This document shows positions 1 to 11,668 of a stretch of DNA of 64,000 nucleotides, piece after piece. Each line of letters begins with the position of its first letter. The stretch's first letter is position 1. Source of the DNA: Massospora cicadina (taxonomy: Eukaryota; Entomophthoromycota; Entomophthoromycetes; Entomophthorales; Entomophthoraceae); NCBI GenBank assembly GCA_022478985.1, contig JAKSZP010018553.1:1-64000 (forward strand), written 5' to 3'. Under the pieces are notes generated by a model. It was not told where the DNA came from, did no database searches, and saw only the letters and a program-made list of their open reading frames with translations. Made by a program: the position numbers and the translations under genes.

Positions 1-203
1 TTTTTAGTCAGGGACGGCGAGGCCTTGAGTCCAGCAGTGGTTCAACGTCCCTATAGTAAAGGCTCACCCCATCGCAACTTAGGTGTGATGGGAAGGGCAC
101 GCATGCCCTTCAGCCTTCTCATTCTCAGCACATCTCTGTTTGGCAGCATGAGTATTCTGTGCTATGGAGTATGGTTTGGTATGGGAAGCTTTAGCTGTGG
201 GGT

Positions 204-1290
204 TCATGTTGGCTTTTGCCTTCTGCTTTTTCCCCACTGCGGGACGAGTTTTTGGAATTGTGTGCACTTGCAGTGCACCATTGCATGAAGGTGAAATTTC
301 AGCAGGATATTGGTGAGCAACTCAGATTCAATTGATGCTTGGTAGCATTGGTTAAGTGAAACTGACTCACCCATAGGGTCTTCACCTTGGGTGGCCCAAT
401 CAGCTTTGGTGGCCCAATCTGATTGGTGGAAGGATTTGTGAGCCGCTTCCACCATGAGTGTCTCAACGTCCTCCTGGAGTTGGGTGGGCGGGATCACAGA
501 TGCGGTCTTGGCCGCCTTCTTGGCTGCTGCCTTGTGGGCCTGCTTGGCCTTCTTACGCTCCTGCAGGGATACAGGTTTCACTTGAATGTAGCACCCAGGC
601 GCACCCAATGGGAAGGATGCATCAGTGTCTACTGCTGGTTCATAGTGGGCATCTGCACCACACATTGCTTCCAGTATTATTCCAGTTTATTAATGCCCTC
701 CTTGGCAGGTCAGTATGGGCCTTGTGGCTAAAAGCGCAACAGAAAGTGCAGATAGGAGGCATACTATCCACAGTAACCCTGAATGGGCTGGAGCCTTACC
801 CATTTATTTCTACAAAAGTGGTGTGAGGAATTTGGGTCAAATATTCCGCTATCCCCACAGATGGGGTAAAAACAGCAATTGCCTTTCCTGTGCACAGGTC
901 CAGCATGAGCATAAAGCACTGCATCACAAAGGAATGTATTTCCCCATATTCAGCAATCCCAGCCTTCAGGTGGTGCTCCAGCACATTGCGCTTGACTGTA
1001 GTAGGTAGGAAGTCAAAAGTCACACAAATTTGGATCAATTTAGTCCAGCGAGTGCACTTTATTTTGACTACCCAATGACTGTTTGGGAGTTCCACTAGCA
1101 CTCTTACTTTTTGGCTTCATTACTGCAGTTTTGTTTTTGAATTACAAATGCAGCCAACTGCGAGGCATGGAGTATGGTGTGACATACACTATGTTCGGGA
1201 AATGTGTGTGTACATCTCCACAAATTTCTCCCAAAACACCATTTGTTGAATGTCCATAAAGACACGCACCCCATGTTCCACCAATTTAGT
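204..1290 (-). pseudogene. Non-LTR retroelement ORF1-like fragment with zinc-knuckle remnant
   Basis: Minus-strand reading from about 1290 to 204 is coding-like but broken. The piece at 1101-799 has an alternating hydrophobic pattern like an RRM-type fold, ends EING and meets a TAA. The same frame then continues with CTFCCAFSHKAHTD, which fits CX2CX4HX4C with the last cysteine lost. A frame change at about 665 leads to a lysine/alanine-rich segment (KKAKQAHKAAAKKAAK). RRM-like fold, zinc knuckle and basic tail are typical of ORF1 (gag-like) proteins of LINE elements. No reverse transcriptase is present. It is not obviously the same family as the ORF1 element near 48 kb. Family assignment is inference. 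Confidence 0.45.
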
Positions 1291-1531
1291 GGTTGTGAGT
1301 GCGGCGTATTAGTGAACTGGCTGCAGCACGATTTTCAGGCCAAAAATTCTGGGGAAATGGTAACTGCTGGTTTTTACTATTAATTTTATCTATGCCGCCA
1401 GATTTGCTGGGCGTTTACAAAACTTGTTGATGTGGGGCCTTCACCTGTGCCCTTAAATTTACTCGCCCAACTGCTACCTGACATCGAGTGCACACTAATC
1501 TCCTTGACAAAATTATAAATCTCACCTAGAA

Positions 1532-2560
1532 TCAGATTAAATATGTTGTAAAAGTTTTTGCAACTAGAGAAAAAAGTTTATATTCCACAAAAGACTTGGA
1601 TATCTTGACACTTCTCAGGATGGCCATCCGCTCTATGGCCTCAATCTTCTGGGTTTGGGGCTGCAGTCCACTGGAGTTGATGACAAACCCCAAATGTTCC
1701 AACTCTTTCTTGAAGAAGTGGAACTTCCTCATCTAAGTCTTCTGGTTAGCCATGGACAGTCTCTTGAAGACTTCTTCCAAGTGGTGTAAATGGTCAGCAA
1801 AGGTCCTTCTGAACATTTTATGTCATCAAAGTACACCAGGATTCATGACAACTTCAAGTCATTCAATATGGCGTCCATGGCCCTCTAGAATGTCACAGGC
1901 GCATTGCAAAGACCTTGAAGCATCCGAGTTGGTTGGTATAACCCATGCACGGTGATTATTACACATCTCTCCTTATATTCACTTGGCAAATAAAATTTTC
2001 TAATATCGCAATATTAGATACATTGCAGAGACTACTTCGTTTTTCCAACTGATCTAATGCATTTTCAATTCATGGTAGTGGATGCATTTTTCTTCATTAT
2101 TTTCTTCAGCTTTCAATAGTTCATCACTACCAATTTATAGCTGTCATTCTTCTTCATGATCAGGATAGGGCTTGCCTAAGGACTTAACAATGGAACTAGG
2201 AGCCCACGCTTCTATAGTTTGCTAATCTCCTTTTCCACTACCGCTTCAGTGGCTGCAACCGTCAGATTGGTATCATTCTTATTGGTAAATTTCCCCAGTG
2301 TTGACTTTATGGATGAGATTCTATGAACATCCCAAATTTTGATCATCCTGGGTGAACGTTTCCTGATACTTTTCGAATAGTTTGAGCACCTCCTCCTGCT
2401 GTCATTCCTTTAGATCAGCGAGTTGCTCTCAGTTGACCAATAGATTGATACTCTCAGCCACACTTTCCGGTAATCCCATTTTATTGAGGGTCCCAAAATC
2501 ATAGAATTCCTCACTTTTTCCATTGGGATGGGATGTACAAACATGATGATCTGATTATTC
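1532..2560 (-). pseudogene. F1 copy 1: reverse transcriptase fragment
   Basis: Ty3/gypsy RT remnant read downward from about 2470. In order, in several frames: an entry segment (GLLVPLLSP, ASPILIMKKND), the palm segment LQGLCNAPVTF and RAMDAILND, a damaged active-site strand (ILVYFDDI-like), and the thumb FFKKELEHLGFVINSSG. Stops and frameshifts are frequent, so it cannot make an enzyme. It belongs with the protease and gag remnants up to 4339 and the LTR at 4340-5741. RNase H and integrase are missing: the copy is cut off near 1500, next to the ORF1-like fragment. Confidence 0.8.
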
Positions 2561-3753
2561 TCAATCTTCATCAGTTTTCCACTTATATTTTCCAGGAGAA
2601 CTCATATTTATCCATGGCTGACATTTTTTCCAGGAACCATCCATGGCTCTACCCTGGACCTTTCCCAAGGTTTCATACCTCTCCATACTACAGCTCAGGT
2701 ATCTTAACTTCAATCCTGCATTAAGTATGAGCTAAGATTCCAGTGGAATGGTCCTCAAAACTTTTTATTTGTAGCGGGTTTCCCAATCTTCCAGTATTTC
2801 CATCAGCATTTCTCTTTGCTTTTTCACAACCAATTGGTAGTGAATTAGGATAATGCCATCATTGTTGGTCATATTGATAAAATTGTTTCTCGTGGTCAGT
2901 GGAGTTTCCCCATTTTTCTGATGTATTAGAGGTAGTGTCTGATCCTATATGGTCAACATATTATCTTTAAAGTTACTAAACTCTGTATTTTCTTAGAAGC
3001 TTGGTCCTGATTAGAAATCGTTATTCTGGTTGGCCAAAGCTATTGCTGGGGCGGATACCACTAAAGATCCAAATTAAAGTGGTAGAGTGCAATACGCTCC
3101 ACAGGAGATGGTGGTATCCATCCTGGCGATTACATATTACTTTTTATTTTTAAATCAGGCGATATTCACATCTTCTTCACCAGCTTGGTTAAGACTATAT
3201 TGTTAAGCGCCCCACTGTCAGTTATTTCCCGCACCCATACCTAATTGACCAGTATTAATATACTTACACTCAGAGTTTGTAAATTGGTATTTACTGAGTA
3301 CTAGCGGCACTATTTTCAAATCGAGTATTTGGATTATTTGCACTGACAGATCAGTAAATTAATCCTTAATTGCGCTTAAGGGGATTATTAGATTTGACAC
3401 ATCTAGTTTGACCTCAGCCAAAAAATTTTGATTCTCTGCGGATTGAATTTTTTCTGCTATTTGGTGCGCATATGGGTGAGTGACATCCTTGATTATTTTG
3501 GGTCAAACACCCTTACTCCAGTTATGGTTGCTGCATTGACGTCTAAGTTGACCACTTGGCAGATCTGGTCCTGTGCGTCGTCAACAAACAGATCACTAAT
3601 GTCAATAGCCTCATTTATGCCTTTTGGAGGAATTATTTTAACCGCAGCTCTATACTGTTCTCCACCTAGGCCGCGGGCCCTTTTCCCAACATATGTAAAG
3701 ATTTAGCCTCCTTTTCCTGAAAATGTTAATTTGCTCCTTTGGCTTCTTAAAAA
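2561..3753 (-). pseudogene. F1 copy 1: protease and linker region
   Basis: Minus-strand remnant between the zinc knuckle and RT. At about 3235-3176 it reads VREITDSGALNNIVLTKLV, matching the retropepsin site of the F2 elements (IIDTGAPVNIVSTKLV) with T to S in DTGA. Downstream coding is fragmentary. Position between gag and RT is the normal Ty3/gypsy order. The active-site aspartate is kept, but the surrounding frame is broken. Confidence 0.6.
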
Positions 3754-4339
3754 GCATTGAGTAGCATAGTGGCCCTTCCCTTTGCACTGATGACATCATT
3801 TATTACTCTTGTCTGTCTGTTTAGACTCCTTGGTCTTGTTTCCTGGCACTGTTAGATTGTTTGACTCCTTAACATGTTCAGTCACCTTGCTGGGATTTAT
3901 ATTTTAAACTTGACTCAGCTGGAAGTTTTGATTAGGGGCCTTGAACGTGGCTTCTAGTATCTTCAAGTTATCTACCATTTGTGAGGTGGTGATTTTGGTT
4001 TCTAATGCGTAAGACATCATTTGATGTAAATTGTGATAGGGCCAAAGGGCTACTTGTAACGTGATACACATCGAAATCATTTTTATACTTTTGCTCTGAC
4101 CAAAATCTGTGATCTTGGTAGAATAGGTTGATGAAATTCTAAGGTCTCATCTTTGTGAAAATTTATTTCTATGGATTTTTGTTTTCATTTTGACATATGT
4201 GTGAACACCAAACTCCTTCATTATTTCAGATTTGGCCTCCAAGTAAGACCAGCTGTCTCCATATAGATGAAGTAACACCAAGATTGACAGTCTGTATCCA
4301 AACATTTCATTACCATCAAAGCTTTTTGTCTATCACAAA
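3754..4339 (-). pseudogene. F1 copy 1: gag remnant with CCHC zinc knuckle
   Basis: Complement of 3754-3795 encodes CHQCKGKGHYATQC, a perfect CX2CX4HX4C knuckle that binds RNA in nucleocapsid proteins. The rest, up to the LTR edge at 4340, is degenerate gag. The primer site next to the LTR has decayed: only TTTGTGATAGAC remains where copy B shows TTGGTGCTCACTAC. Confidence 0.7.
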
Positions 4340-5741
4340 TGTAAAAATTTACTAGAGAGCTTTATTGGCAAACAACCCTAGTAATCTTTTTACTGCACAA
4401 GTTTGATTTTCTTGTGCACTTTGTCATGTTGTATAGTATAATAGATTATTGATTGATAATAGTATGACAACTATTATCCATAGTTGAGTATGAATTCTTA
4501 TATCTCGGCCCAACGCTTGTCCAGTATTCCCAATTAAATACTTGTGATGTCATGATCTTAGGGATTCATCCCTCATTCTGTCCAACCTGATCTTCGCTGA
4601 GATTCCATGGTGACAGTCTCTTTGGTCCAACATACAGTCAGCAGCAATCCCCAATTGTGTCTGTTCTCTAGATCCCCGCTCAGATCTTTAATTTTTTCTC
4701 TAAGAGTCTTCCAATTATTGCACACAGCAATAATATTTATATTTATTCGAGGTAAGCTGACCAGGGGACAGATATTACTGATACAAAATCGATTAAAAAC
4801 ACAAACCAAAAGCCCTAAATGAGTGCTGGAACACCAAAACAAAAAGGAAAACCAAGATTAGATTGGTGTATTTCCCTTTAGGTTGGGACCACATAGTGCT
4901 AAAAAAAGAAAAGCCAAGCCAACCAGGTGTAGCAGTTGTGGACCGCTTATCCCACCATGGCGGAGGGGGAGGGGGTTTCAGCACACAGCAATAATATTCT
5001 TGAGAAGAATAGCACAATTGAAATTTGATGATAGTTTACTACTTAAACTATATACTGGATGAACAACTTATAACTATATATCTATAATATGATCTAATAA
5101 ATATTTTTATTATAGTTAATCCTAGAGAATTTATAGTGGAGATTTGGTCATCTAACCCTTGGTTGACACCTCTTTAATGAAACGGAAGCCATTGCCACTA
5201 ATCATTTATCCTCGTCTCAGCATCAATGGTCTTCCCCATCCTGGCTAGGATTAGATCATTAGACATCCTCGAGAACTTAATGGAAAGAGTCAGAAAATGT
5301 GTCCCTAACGTTTTCCTCTCAATCAAAAGGACAAACCATATTTGGCTAGCAACCTGGTTAGGTAATGAGACTTATTACCCATTAAGGCAGGTCATAAACC
5401 AACCAATTGATTTGCTAGTTGCAAGTGGCATCACTCGCCTCATAACTCACTATTCATTCCCAATCAATCAGTGATGAAATTCAACTGCTCCCAATCAGTA
5501 CACCTGATAGTTAATCACTATCAGATACCCCTACCTCATCAGCAACTCCGCCAGATGAGATCTTAAGTATTCATCCGTATCAATCCCTGATGGATACAAC
5601 CAGGAGAATATCCCAAAACTCCCTGAACGTAGTTACTCCATGACTCGGGCCAACTGATTTCCAATTGACTTCGCCTTAGGTTTTTTCCCTAGCAATTCCT
5701 GGTAATCTAGCAGGTTTGTAATATGGGCAAAAATCCCAACA
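4340..5741 (-). repeat. F1 LTR A
   Basis: On the minus strand it starts TGTTGGGATTTTTGCCC and ends TAAATTTTTACA. It aligns with LTR B (11669-12814) and LTR C (13457-14611) over its length, and is about 250 bp longer than B because of the insertion at 4738-4980. It is the 5' LTR of copy 1. The purine tract on its other side (minus AAGAGGGTGGATG just above 5741) suggests it also served as a 3' LTR for the unit between 5742 and 11668. Confidence 0.85.
4738..4980 (-). mobile_element. 5'-truncated non-LTR element with 18-bp target duplication
   Basis: This 243-bp insert is absent from LTRs B and C. It is flanked by perfect 18-bp direct repeats GCACACAGCAATAATATT at 4720-4737 and 4981-4998. Read on the minus strand it aligns with about 49495-49690 (ACACCTGGTTGG, CACTCATTTAGGG, TTTTGGTTTGT, then GTCCCCTGGTCAGC and CCTCGAATAAA). 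Long duplications and 5' truncation are the signature of target-primed reverse transcription. Confidence 0.85.
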
Positions 5742-7440
5742 CATCCACCCTCTTGCCTAAATTTACAGCAAGAAAAGGACTGGGGCATGGGAAAACTGCT
5801 TTGGACACTTGGTCAAATATTTCATTGGTTCAAGAAGAGTATACTCATCAATACTTAACACTGCACAGGATGACCTTCAGCTTTCGGCGCTCTTCCTCAT
5901 TCTTCTCGCTACCACCTTCTCAGAGTGCAGTCCTCACAATCTACTGTCGCACCAGGCTGATCAATTTACTTATGACAATATTAGTCCCAGTATCCAGTTT
6001 TCCCCAATCAGGGCATATGACCCGCTGTCATATTCAGGATTCTTGGTCCAGAATCCTTGATTTCCTGCTTTTCTCCTCATCCTAGACAGGAGACTCTTGC
6101 TGTCAATGTTCATTTCACAGCTCAATTAAGAATACTTATTTCTATTCACCCTCATTATTTCGCTCATAAAATCTTGGCTCAAGTCATTCCTAATTCTTCT
6201 CTTGAAGAGCTTATCTCATTAATTTTGAGATTAATTTTTCTGAAATTGAAGCTTATGGATTGTAGAGTGCATAATGTCAACTTCCATATAAGTCTGACAT
6301 CCCATTCTATTCCAGCTCATATGTCATATTCTGATACATGATACCAGCAGCTTCTGAATAGTTTGTTCGATCAAGGCCTCCAGCTTTTCAAATAAATGAG
6401 TCAGAATGCTTGGCAGAACCTCTTCTATGGTCCTTCTAAGACTCATACGCCTAGTCTGGCGCCAGCACCTAGTACTTCCATCAAATTAACAGAAATGGTA
6501 ACTAATCCCTCAAAATACAGGCCTACAATCGTTTTGAACAACTCTCAGCCAATTATTCCTCTGCCATCAATTCCAGAGTTGGATTTCAAAACTCTCCTGG
6601 ATTTGGCTCCTTTCACTGATGCACCAATCATTGTCATAGATGCTCCGGAGATTATGCCATTTTCTCTTGATTGCTCATTCCTTGATGGGTCAGACCTGCT
6701 TCCTGAGTTCCTCTTATGACTAGGACAATATTACAAACCCACTGTTCTGGCTACCAAGCTCACCATTGGTAAAATTATTCATTTTGAGATCCCTTATGAT
6801 TAACTTTGGGCCCAAGTCACCAAGGCTTTGTTTATAGTGGTGAATTCCTCTGATCTTGATAACATCCTGGATCAGGATACCGACACTTATGCTCTTCACT
6901 TTGCTGGCCAAGTTCTTCAAAGTTGTCCACGAAGCTTCCAGCCTCACCTGGGTTTCACTGCTCATTCAGCTTCAGTTTCTGAGAAGCCTGTAGTTATTGC
7001 TTGCAGGATGCCATTTGCTCTCTGCGCAACTATCTCTTCGCTGGTGCTTTTCATTGTTATCTTCTGCTGATGGCGTTGGTAGGGGACATGATTTGGCAAC
7101 TCCTGTCTAGCATCCCTTGTATGCTGCTGGCCCATATGTCTGGTGTTCTTGATGAAGCCCATCTTTGGGTGCTCGAGACTTTTTTCCAGCTCCAGTACCA
7201 TATTGGGATTACTCGGGGTTGTTTGCCAATTGGCTCTTCTTATAATGTTGCTTTCCTCCCCATTATGGGGTTTTGCAATTGGCTTCATCTGACATCTCAA
7301 TTTTCTTCTCCTAGTCACTTTCTCACAGGGCTCTTTGTCTGCTCAAAGAACATGGTTTCATGTAGGTCTATCCCTCGCTAGCATCTGATCTCACATTGAT
7401 TTTGATGGGCTTTTCATTCCTACCACAATCCATCCTCCCT
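5742..7440 (+). pseudogene. Unassigned plus-strand coding-like block antisense to the F1 element
   Basis: One plus frame stays mostly open from 6057 to 7070, broken only by a few stops (near 6342, 6393, 6717, 6801); further open pieces lie at 5809-6060 and 7001-7381. The translation is rich in Ser, Pro, Leu and Ile (SLAPAPSTSIKL, SIPELDFKTLLDLAPF). A last reading ends PPSPKRRLRRNEPY, a basic tail. I recognise no family. It lies between minus-strand pol and LTR A, so it is either an antisense accessory ORF of F1, an ORF1 of another retroelement, or an unrelated insertion. Confidence 0.4.
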
Positions 7441-7584
7441 CCCCCAAGAGGCGACTTAGGCGGAATGAACCATATTGAGGACAATTAAAAAAAAATTATA
7501 AAATTATATTGGTTTTTTCTCTATGCAGTTTATAATTTTTTTTCCAATATCTTTTATCAAATATTTTTTTTCTTCTTTTTTCCA

Positions 7585-7791
7585 TGGGAATTGACCTTTT
7601 TTAAGTCCAGTGGTCCATTCCTTTATTTTTTAACCAAATTGGGTCCTGAGTACTTAAATCTGCCAGTTTTCTATGGTTCAGAGGTCCTTTTTTGGACTTA
7701 ACCATCTATATTAGTTCATAGGTCATTTTTTGGACTTGACCCAATCCTTAGGACATGACCAACTTAATGGTTCATTGGTCCTTTGGGAACT
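7585..7791 (-). repeat. ~207-bp direct repeat, copy 1 (candidate short LTR)
   Basis: Aligns in the same orientation with 10605-10813. Shared landmarks are TGGGA(A/C)TTGA at the left, ACTGGGTCCTATGTACTTAAA-like text in the middle and TAATGGTTCA with GGGAAC at the right. It sits just beyond the end of the integrase frame. The adjoining minus sequence AATAAAAAATAAAAGA is purine-rich like a polypurine tract. It contains self-complementary pieces such as GTCCTTTTTTGGAC. Confidence 0.55.
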
Positions 7792-7829
7792 CTTTTATTT
7801 TTTATTGATCCATTGCTTCATATACTTAG

Positions 7830-8960
7830 TGTGGACTCGATTCACAACTCTTCCATCCAAGAGATTCTTGATTGAATAGGCATCAGTCGCTATCTTAGCG
7901 ATAACTTTAAATGGACTGATCACAACACATCTAGTTTGTTTCTTCTTCCAGAATCATGTATATTGCAACAGGCTACTCTTTTGCTACTTTGATATTCTGC
8001 TAAGGAAGGTCAGTTCTTATCATCCGTCAATTTTGCTCATATCCTTTTCTTCAAAGTTGTATTGAATGTTTGTGATTGAATAATAATCAGGATATTTATC
8101 AGTTAGTTCAAGTGCTGCTTGGCACTCATCCCCGACGTAGATTCCACCACCAAATATAAATTTGGTGGCAACCCAACCTTTCTCCTGTATAACAACTCAA
8201 ACGATATTCTCCCATCGCCATATGATGACTAAAATTGTAGGCGAACGTCACCAAACTCAGATATGTTCCCCATGAGGAAGTTCTTCCTGAAACCAGCTTC
8301 CTCAGCGTCGCAGCCAGCATTTCATCCACCCTTTCTTCCAGTCCGTTCATCTCCAGCCAGTAAGGTACTGACATGACTCCTCTGATCCCCATTATCTCAT
8401 TTAATCTTAAAAACATGAGACGTGAAGTTGGTCCCATAATTGCTAAGCAGGACCTGCGGGCATCCATGTCAATATACAACTTGATCAAGGATGAACCACA
8501 CGGTGCTGGTAGCTTCTACTTTAATTAGGGCCTTCATCTCAACCATCTCATCAGATAGTCGATGGCAACTATAATATACTTGACTCCCCTGTGCTCATCA
8601 TCAGCGTTACCATCACTTCGATGGACACCATGTGCCAGGCAAATCCAGGGTGGAACAGTCAGTATCCTGTTGTATTCTTATGTGGTTTGTGCAGCTGGCA
8701 CTCCACGCAACAAGCTAGATAATACACACATCGTAGTTGATGGATTCCCAGTAGTAGTGCTGGCGAATATAGTTGGTTGCTTTCCTTAGGCCTCCATGTC
8801 TGACAACCTTGTGAGCTGATTGCACTATAGCTGCTCTTTCCGACAGTTTTGAGAATAATAACCTCTTCCCATTGATCATATTGAAAAATTGCCCATCCAT
8901 AGTCTCAGTTTTTTCCATCACTTTCTGAAGCACACCTTGGATTTCTCAGGTCATTCCCAA
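7830..8960 (-). pseudogene. F1 copy 2: integrase
   Basis: Minus-strand remnants in order from high to low coordinate: an HHCC zinc-binding part near 8933-8715 (HKVVRHGGLRKATNY, then YYWESINYDV), catalytic core near 8488-8126 (SRLMFLRLNEIMGIRGV, PYWLEMNGLEERVD, TFAYNFSHHMAMG), and a C-terminal tail near 7900-7800 (AYSIKNLLDGRVVNRVHTKY). Glutamate is kept in the GLEERVD block. The aspartate region is damaged and frames change repeatedly. The tail matches the end of F2 pol (YTIKDPTSGWIINQVHAKF). Confidence 0.75.
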
Positions 8961-9600
8961 TTTCTCCATTGACCATTCTCTGGAATAGCTCACCGCCTGC
9001 AGGTATACCATCTTGATCATTAGTAGCGATGATAAGGTATCCGCATTCTGGTGAGAAGATCTCACTTGGTGGACAATCTCGTAATCATAAGCCTGGATTT
9101 TAAGTGCCCATAAGGCCAGTCATCCTCCTAGATCTCTTAAATTGTGAATCCAACGCAATGAATAGTGGTCCATCACCACTTTAAAGTGCGTTCCATGGAT
9201 GTACACCCAAAGCTGCTTACATGCTAAATGACCAAAGAGCATTCATGCTCAGTCACGGTGTAGTTCCTCTCAGAAGCTGAGAGTGTCTGGCTCACATATT
9301 CCACCGGTTGTTTGTCCCCAAGTTCATCTACTTGGCTTAATATGATGCTGATTGCCATCAACGAAACATCAGTTTGAATAATAGACTCCCAATCAAAATT
9401 TGGATGTTAAGAATTGGAGAATTTATTAAATACTGGCGCAGTTCACTAAAGGAGTCCTAGGCCTCTTCATTTCACACAAATCCTTTTTTCAGATCCTTCA
9501 ATAAATGGAATAAAGGCTCAGCTATTCAGGCAAAGTCCTGGATAAATCTTTTTTAGTATCTGACTACCCCAATAAACACTTGGATATCTCAGAAACTCCT
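8961..9600 (-). pseudogene. F1 copy 2: RNase H and connection
   Basis: Lies between RT (from 9601) and integrase. Fragments on the minus strand correspond to the RNase H block of F2 elements: the region near 9380-9240 holds remnants like those of QTD.S..AVGAVLSQ and ERNYTV, and 9200-9050 matches the tail that ends before the zinc finger. No long frame survives. The assignment rests mainly on order and similarity to the F2 copies. Confidence 0.5.
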
Positions 9601-10545
9601 CAGCACAGCCATCCATTCTATCCTTCTATCTTCTGGGCTTGTTGCTAAAATTTACTGGAGCTTATTATGAATCCCAGATATTCCAACTCTTTCCTAATGA
9701 AGTGGCACCTCCTCAGCTTAATCTTCAGGTTAGCCATGGACAGTCGCTCTAATACTTCTTCCAAGTGGTGTAGGTGATCCATAAACTTCCTACTTAACAC
9801 GTTTATATAGTCCAGGTATACCAGGACGCACAACAACTTCAAGTCACTCAATATCGCGTCCATGACCCTCTGAAACGTTGCAGGCGAATTACATAGACCC
9901 TGGGGCATCCTCTTTTATTGGTATAGTCCTTGTGTGGTAATAATTGCGCATTTTTCTGGTCTTTTTTTGGCAAGTCAATTTTTAATCTCCTGATATCATA
10001 TCCATCATGAAGGAAAAAATTTGCCTCTCCCACTTGATCTAGTGCATCATTGATCCTTGGTAGGGGATATGAATCCTTCTTCATAATTTTATTCAGCTTC
10101 TAGTAGTCAATCACCACCCAGTTGGAGTCATCATTTTTCTTCACTATCAGAATTGGACTCACCCAGGGACTTGATGACGGAACTAGAAGCCCATGCTTCA
10201 CTAGTTTGCTGATTTCATCCTCCACTACCGCTTCAGCAGCTTTCAATTGCCAAATTGATCTCATCCCGATTGGCAAACTTTTCCTGGTGTTGACCTTGTG
10301 GATCACATCTTGTGAGCATCTCAAATCATGGTCATCCTGAGCAAACACTTCCCAATACTTTTCTAATAGCTTGAGCACCTCCTCTTGCTGGCCTTCTGAC
10401 AGATCAGCAAGTTGCTCTTGATCAACAAATAGTTTGATACTTTTGGTTACCCCAGCCAGTAATCACATCTCATCAAGGATGGAATTTCCTCAATTTGGCC
10501 GTTGGGATTTCTCATCACTTTTTAGGTCCAAAACTCATAGACCAT
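9601..10545 (-). pseudogene. F1 copy 2: reverse transcriptase
   Basis: From high to low: KLLEKYWEVFAQDDHDL linker, VVEDEISKLVKHGLLVPSSS and SPILIVKKNDDSNWVVIDY fingers (10378-10100), KKDSYPLPRINDALDQVG palm entry (10084), then MPQGLCNSPATFQRVMDAI and VLVYLDYINVLSRKF (9908-9645) with thumb KELEYLGFIISSS. The active site reads YLDY instead of YLDD, so the second catalytic aspartate is lost. Three consecutive frames are needed. Protease is missing upstream, where a direct repeat (10605-10813) lies instead. Confidence 0.85.
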
Positions 10546-10604
10546 AGAAATAAATATTTTTATATATTTTTATCTTATATATTTTTTGTATTTTTCTTTT
10601 GCAA

Positions 10605-10813
10605 TGGGACTTGAAACCTACAAAAAGGTTTAGAGGTCCTTTTTTTTACCCTCGTCCAAACTGGGTCCTATGTACTTAAACCTACCAGTTATCATGGTTC
10701 AAAATCTTATCCTTTTAAGATCTAACCAACCATTTGGTTCAGTGGTCCTCTTCTAGACTTGATCAAAATCTCAGGACATAACCATTTAATGGTTCAGTGG
10801 TCTTCTGGGAACA
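10605..10813 (-). repeat. ~209-bp direct repeat, copy 2 (candidate short LTR)
   Basis: Partner of 7585-7791. On the plus strand it runs from TGGGACTTGAAACC to TTCTGGGAACA, so it has TG and CA ends. The 5 bases outside the pair are TTCCA (left of 7585) and TTGCA (right of 10813), four of five matching. The pair bounds exactly the RT-to-integrase block. Confidence 0.55.
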
Positions 10814-11037
10814 TTGCAACTATTTTCTCTTAATCTCAATACTTCCAATTAGTATTGACCTTCTTCACTATACAACCAGCAGCGCTTTCTCTTCATGTAT
10901 AGGCTACTTATGCTGATTTGGGCAATACTCTTGAATATTAGGCCTTGGATCCCGACTGATTATTCATCTAACATGTCCTAATTTCATCTTTTTTTGGCAA
11001 CTTATGCTTTGGATCCTCATATCTCATTAACCAACAT

Positions 11038-11646
11038 TTACATCCAATCATCCAAATCGGTTTTCTTCTGAAAACGATTTTCAGCCTTCATGGCTATCCT
11101 TAAAAACATAGGTTGTTCTGACCTCGTTGGCTTCATCCAATTTCTCCTGAATTGATGAACTCGTCTCCAGCAACTTCTGACCATTTTATTGAGTGTTATT
11201 GAGTCAAATGATTTTCCCAACTATATTGGATCAATAAATTCCTGTTTTGTCTTCATATCTTCATTGGTATGTCAATCCAATTCTACGGATTGATTGCTTT
11301 TTGTTTCATCCAATGCCTCATCTAAACACTCACTCCTCAGGACTATTTAAAGTGGATCCAATTTCAACCCAAGTTGGCCCTGCTGATACTCCTCATCTCA
11401 AGTAGATGTCCGGTGGAACTGGTTTCCTTGCAGCACTAGATAGTTCCATATCTAGGCTGCAAGTTTTTTTCCTGGTAATGAGTATCTTCCACTTGATTCA
11501 CTCGGAGCTCCACCTCTGAGCTGGGTGAAATTCCAATAAACGTGGTCCACTTCACGTCCTATCTTCGTTACTTCCTTCAGTAACTTCTTTCCAAAATTGG
11601 AAACATTTTCATAGGACATCATGTTTTAAATTCTTCAACTCAACTA
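11038..11646 (-). pseudogene. F1 copy 2: gag remnant
   Basis: Reading from about 11625 on the minus strand gives MSYENVSNFGKKLLKEVTK, YWNFTQLRGGAPSES and, after stops, MGKSFDSITLNKMVRSCWRR at 11220-11038. Charged and helical, it sits directly after the primer site and LTR B, as gag should. No zinc knuckle is present in this copy, and the part that would hold it is lost between here and 10813. Confidence 0.6.
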
Positions 11647-11665
11647 CCCCCTGTAGTGAGCACCA
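11647..11665 (-). promoter_or_regulatory. Primer-binding site of the copy behind LTR B
   Basis: Minus strand TGGTGCTCACTACAGGGGG begins three bases after the LTR end. The same 19 bases occur after the 5' LTRs of the F2 copies. TGG at the start pairs with a tRNA CCA end; the tRNA was not identified. Confidence 0.75.
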
Positions 11666-11668
11666 ACT

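Noticed and set aside
25..731. Plus-strand ORFs at the left end (25-288, 423-826)
   Set aside because: Cys/Leu-rich translations opposite the minus ORF1-like frame; no domain or start context.
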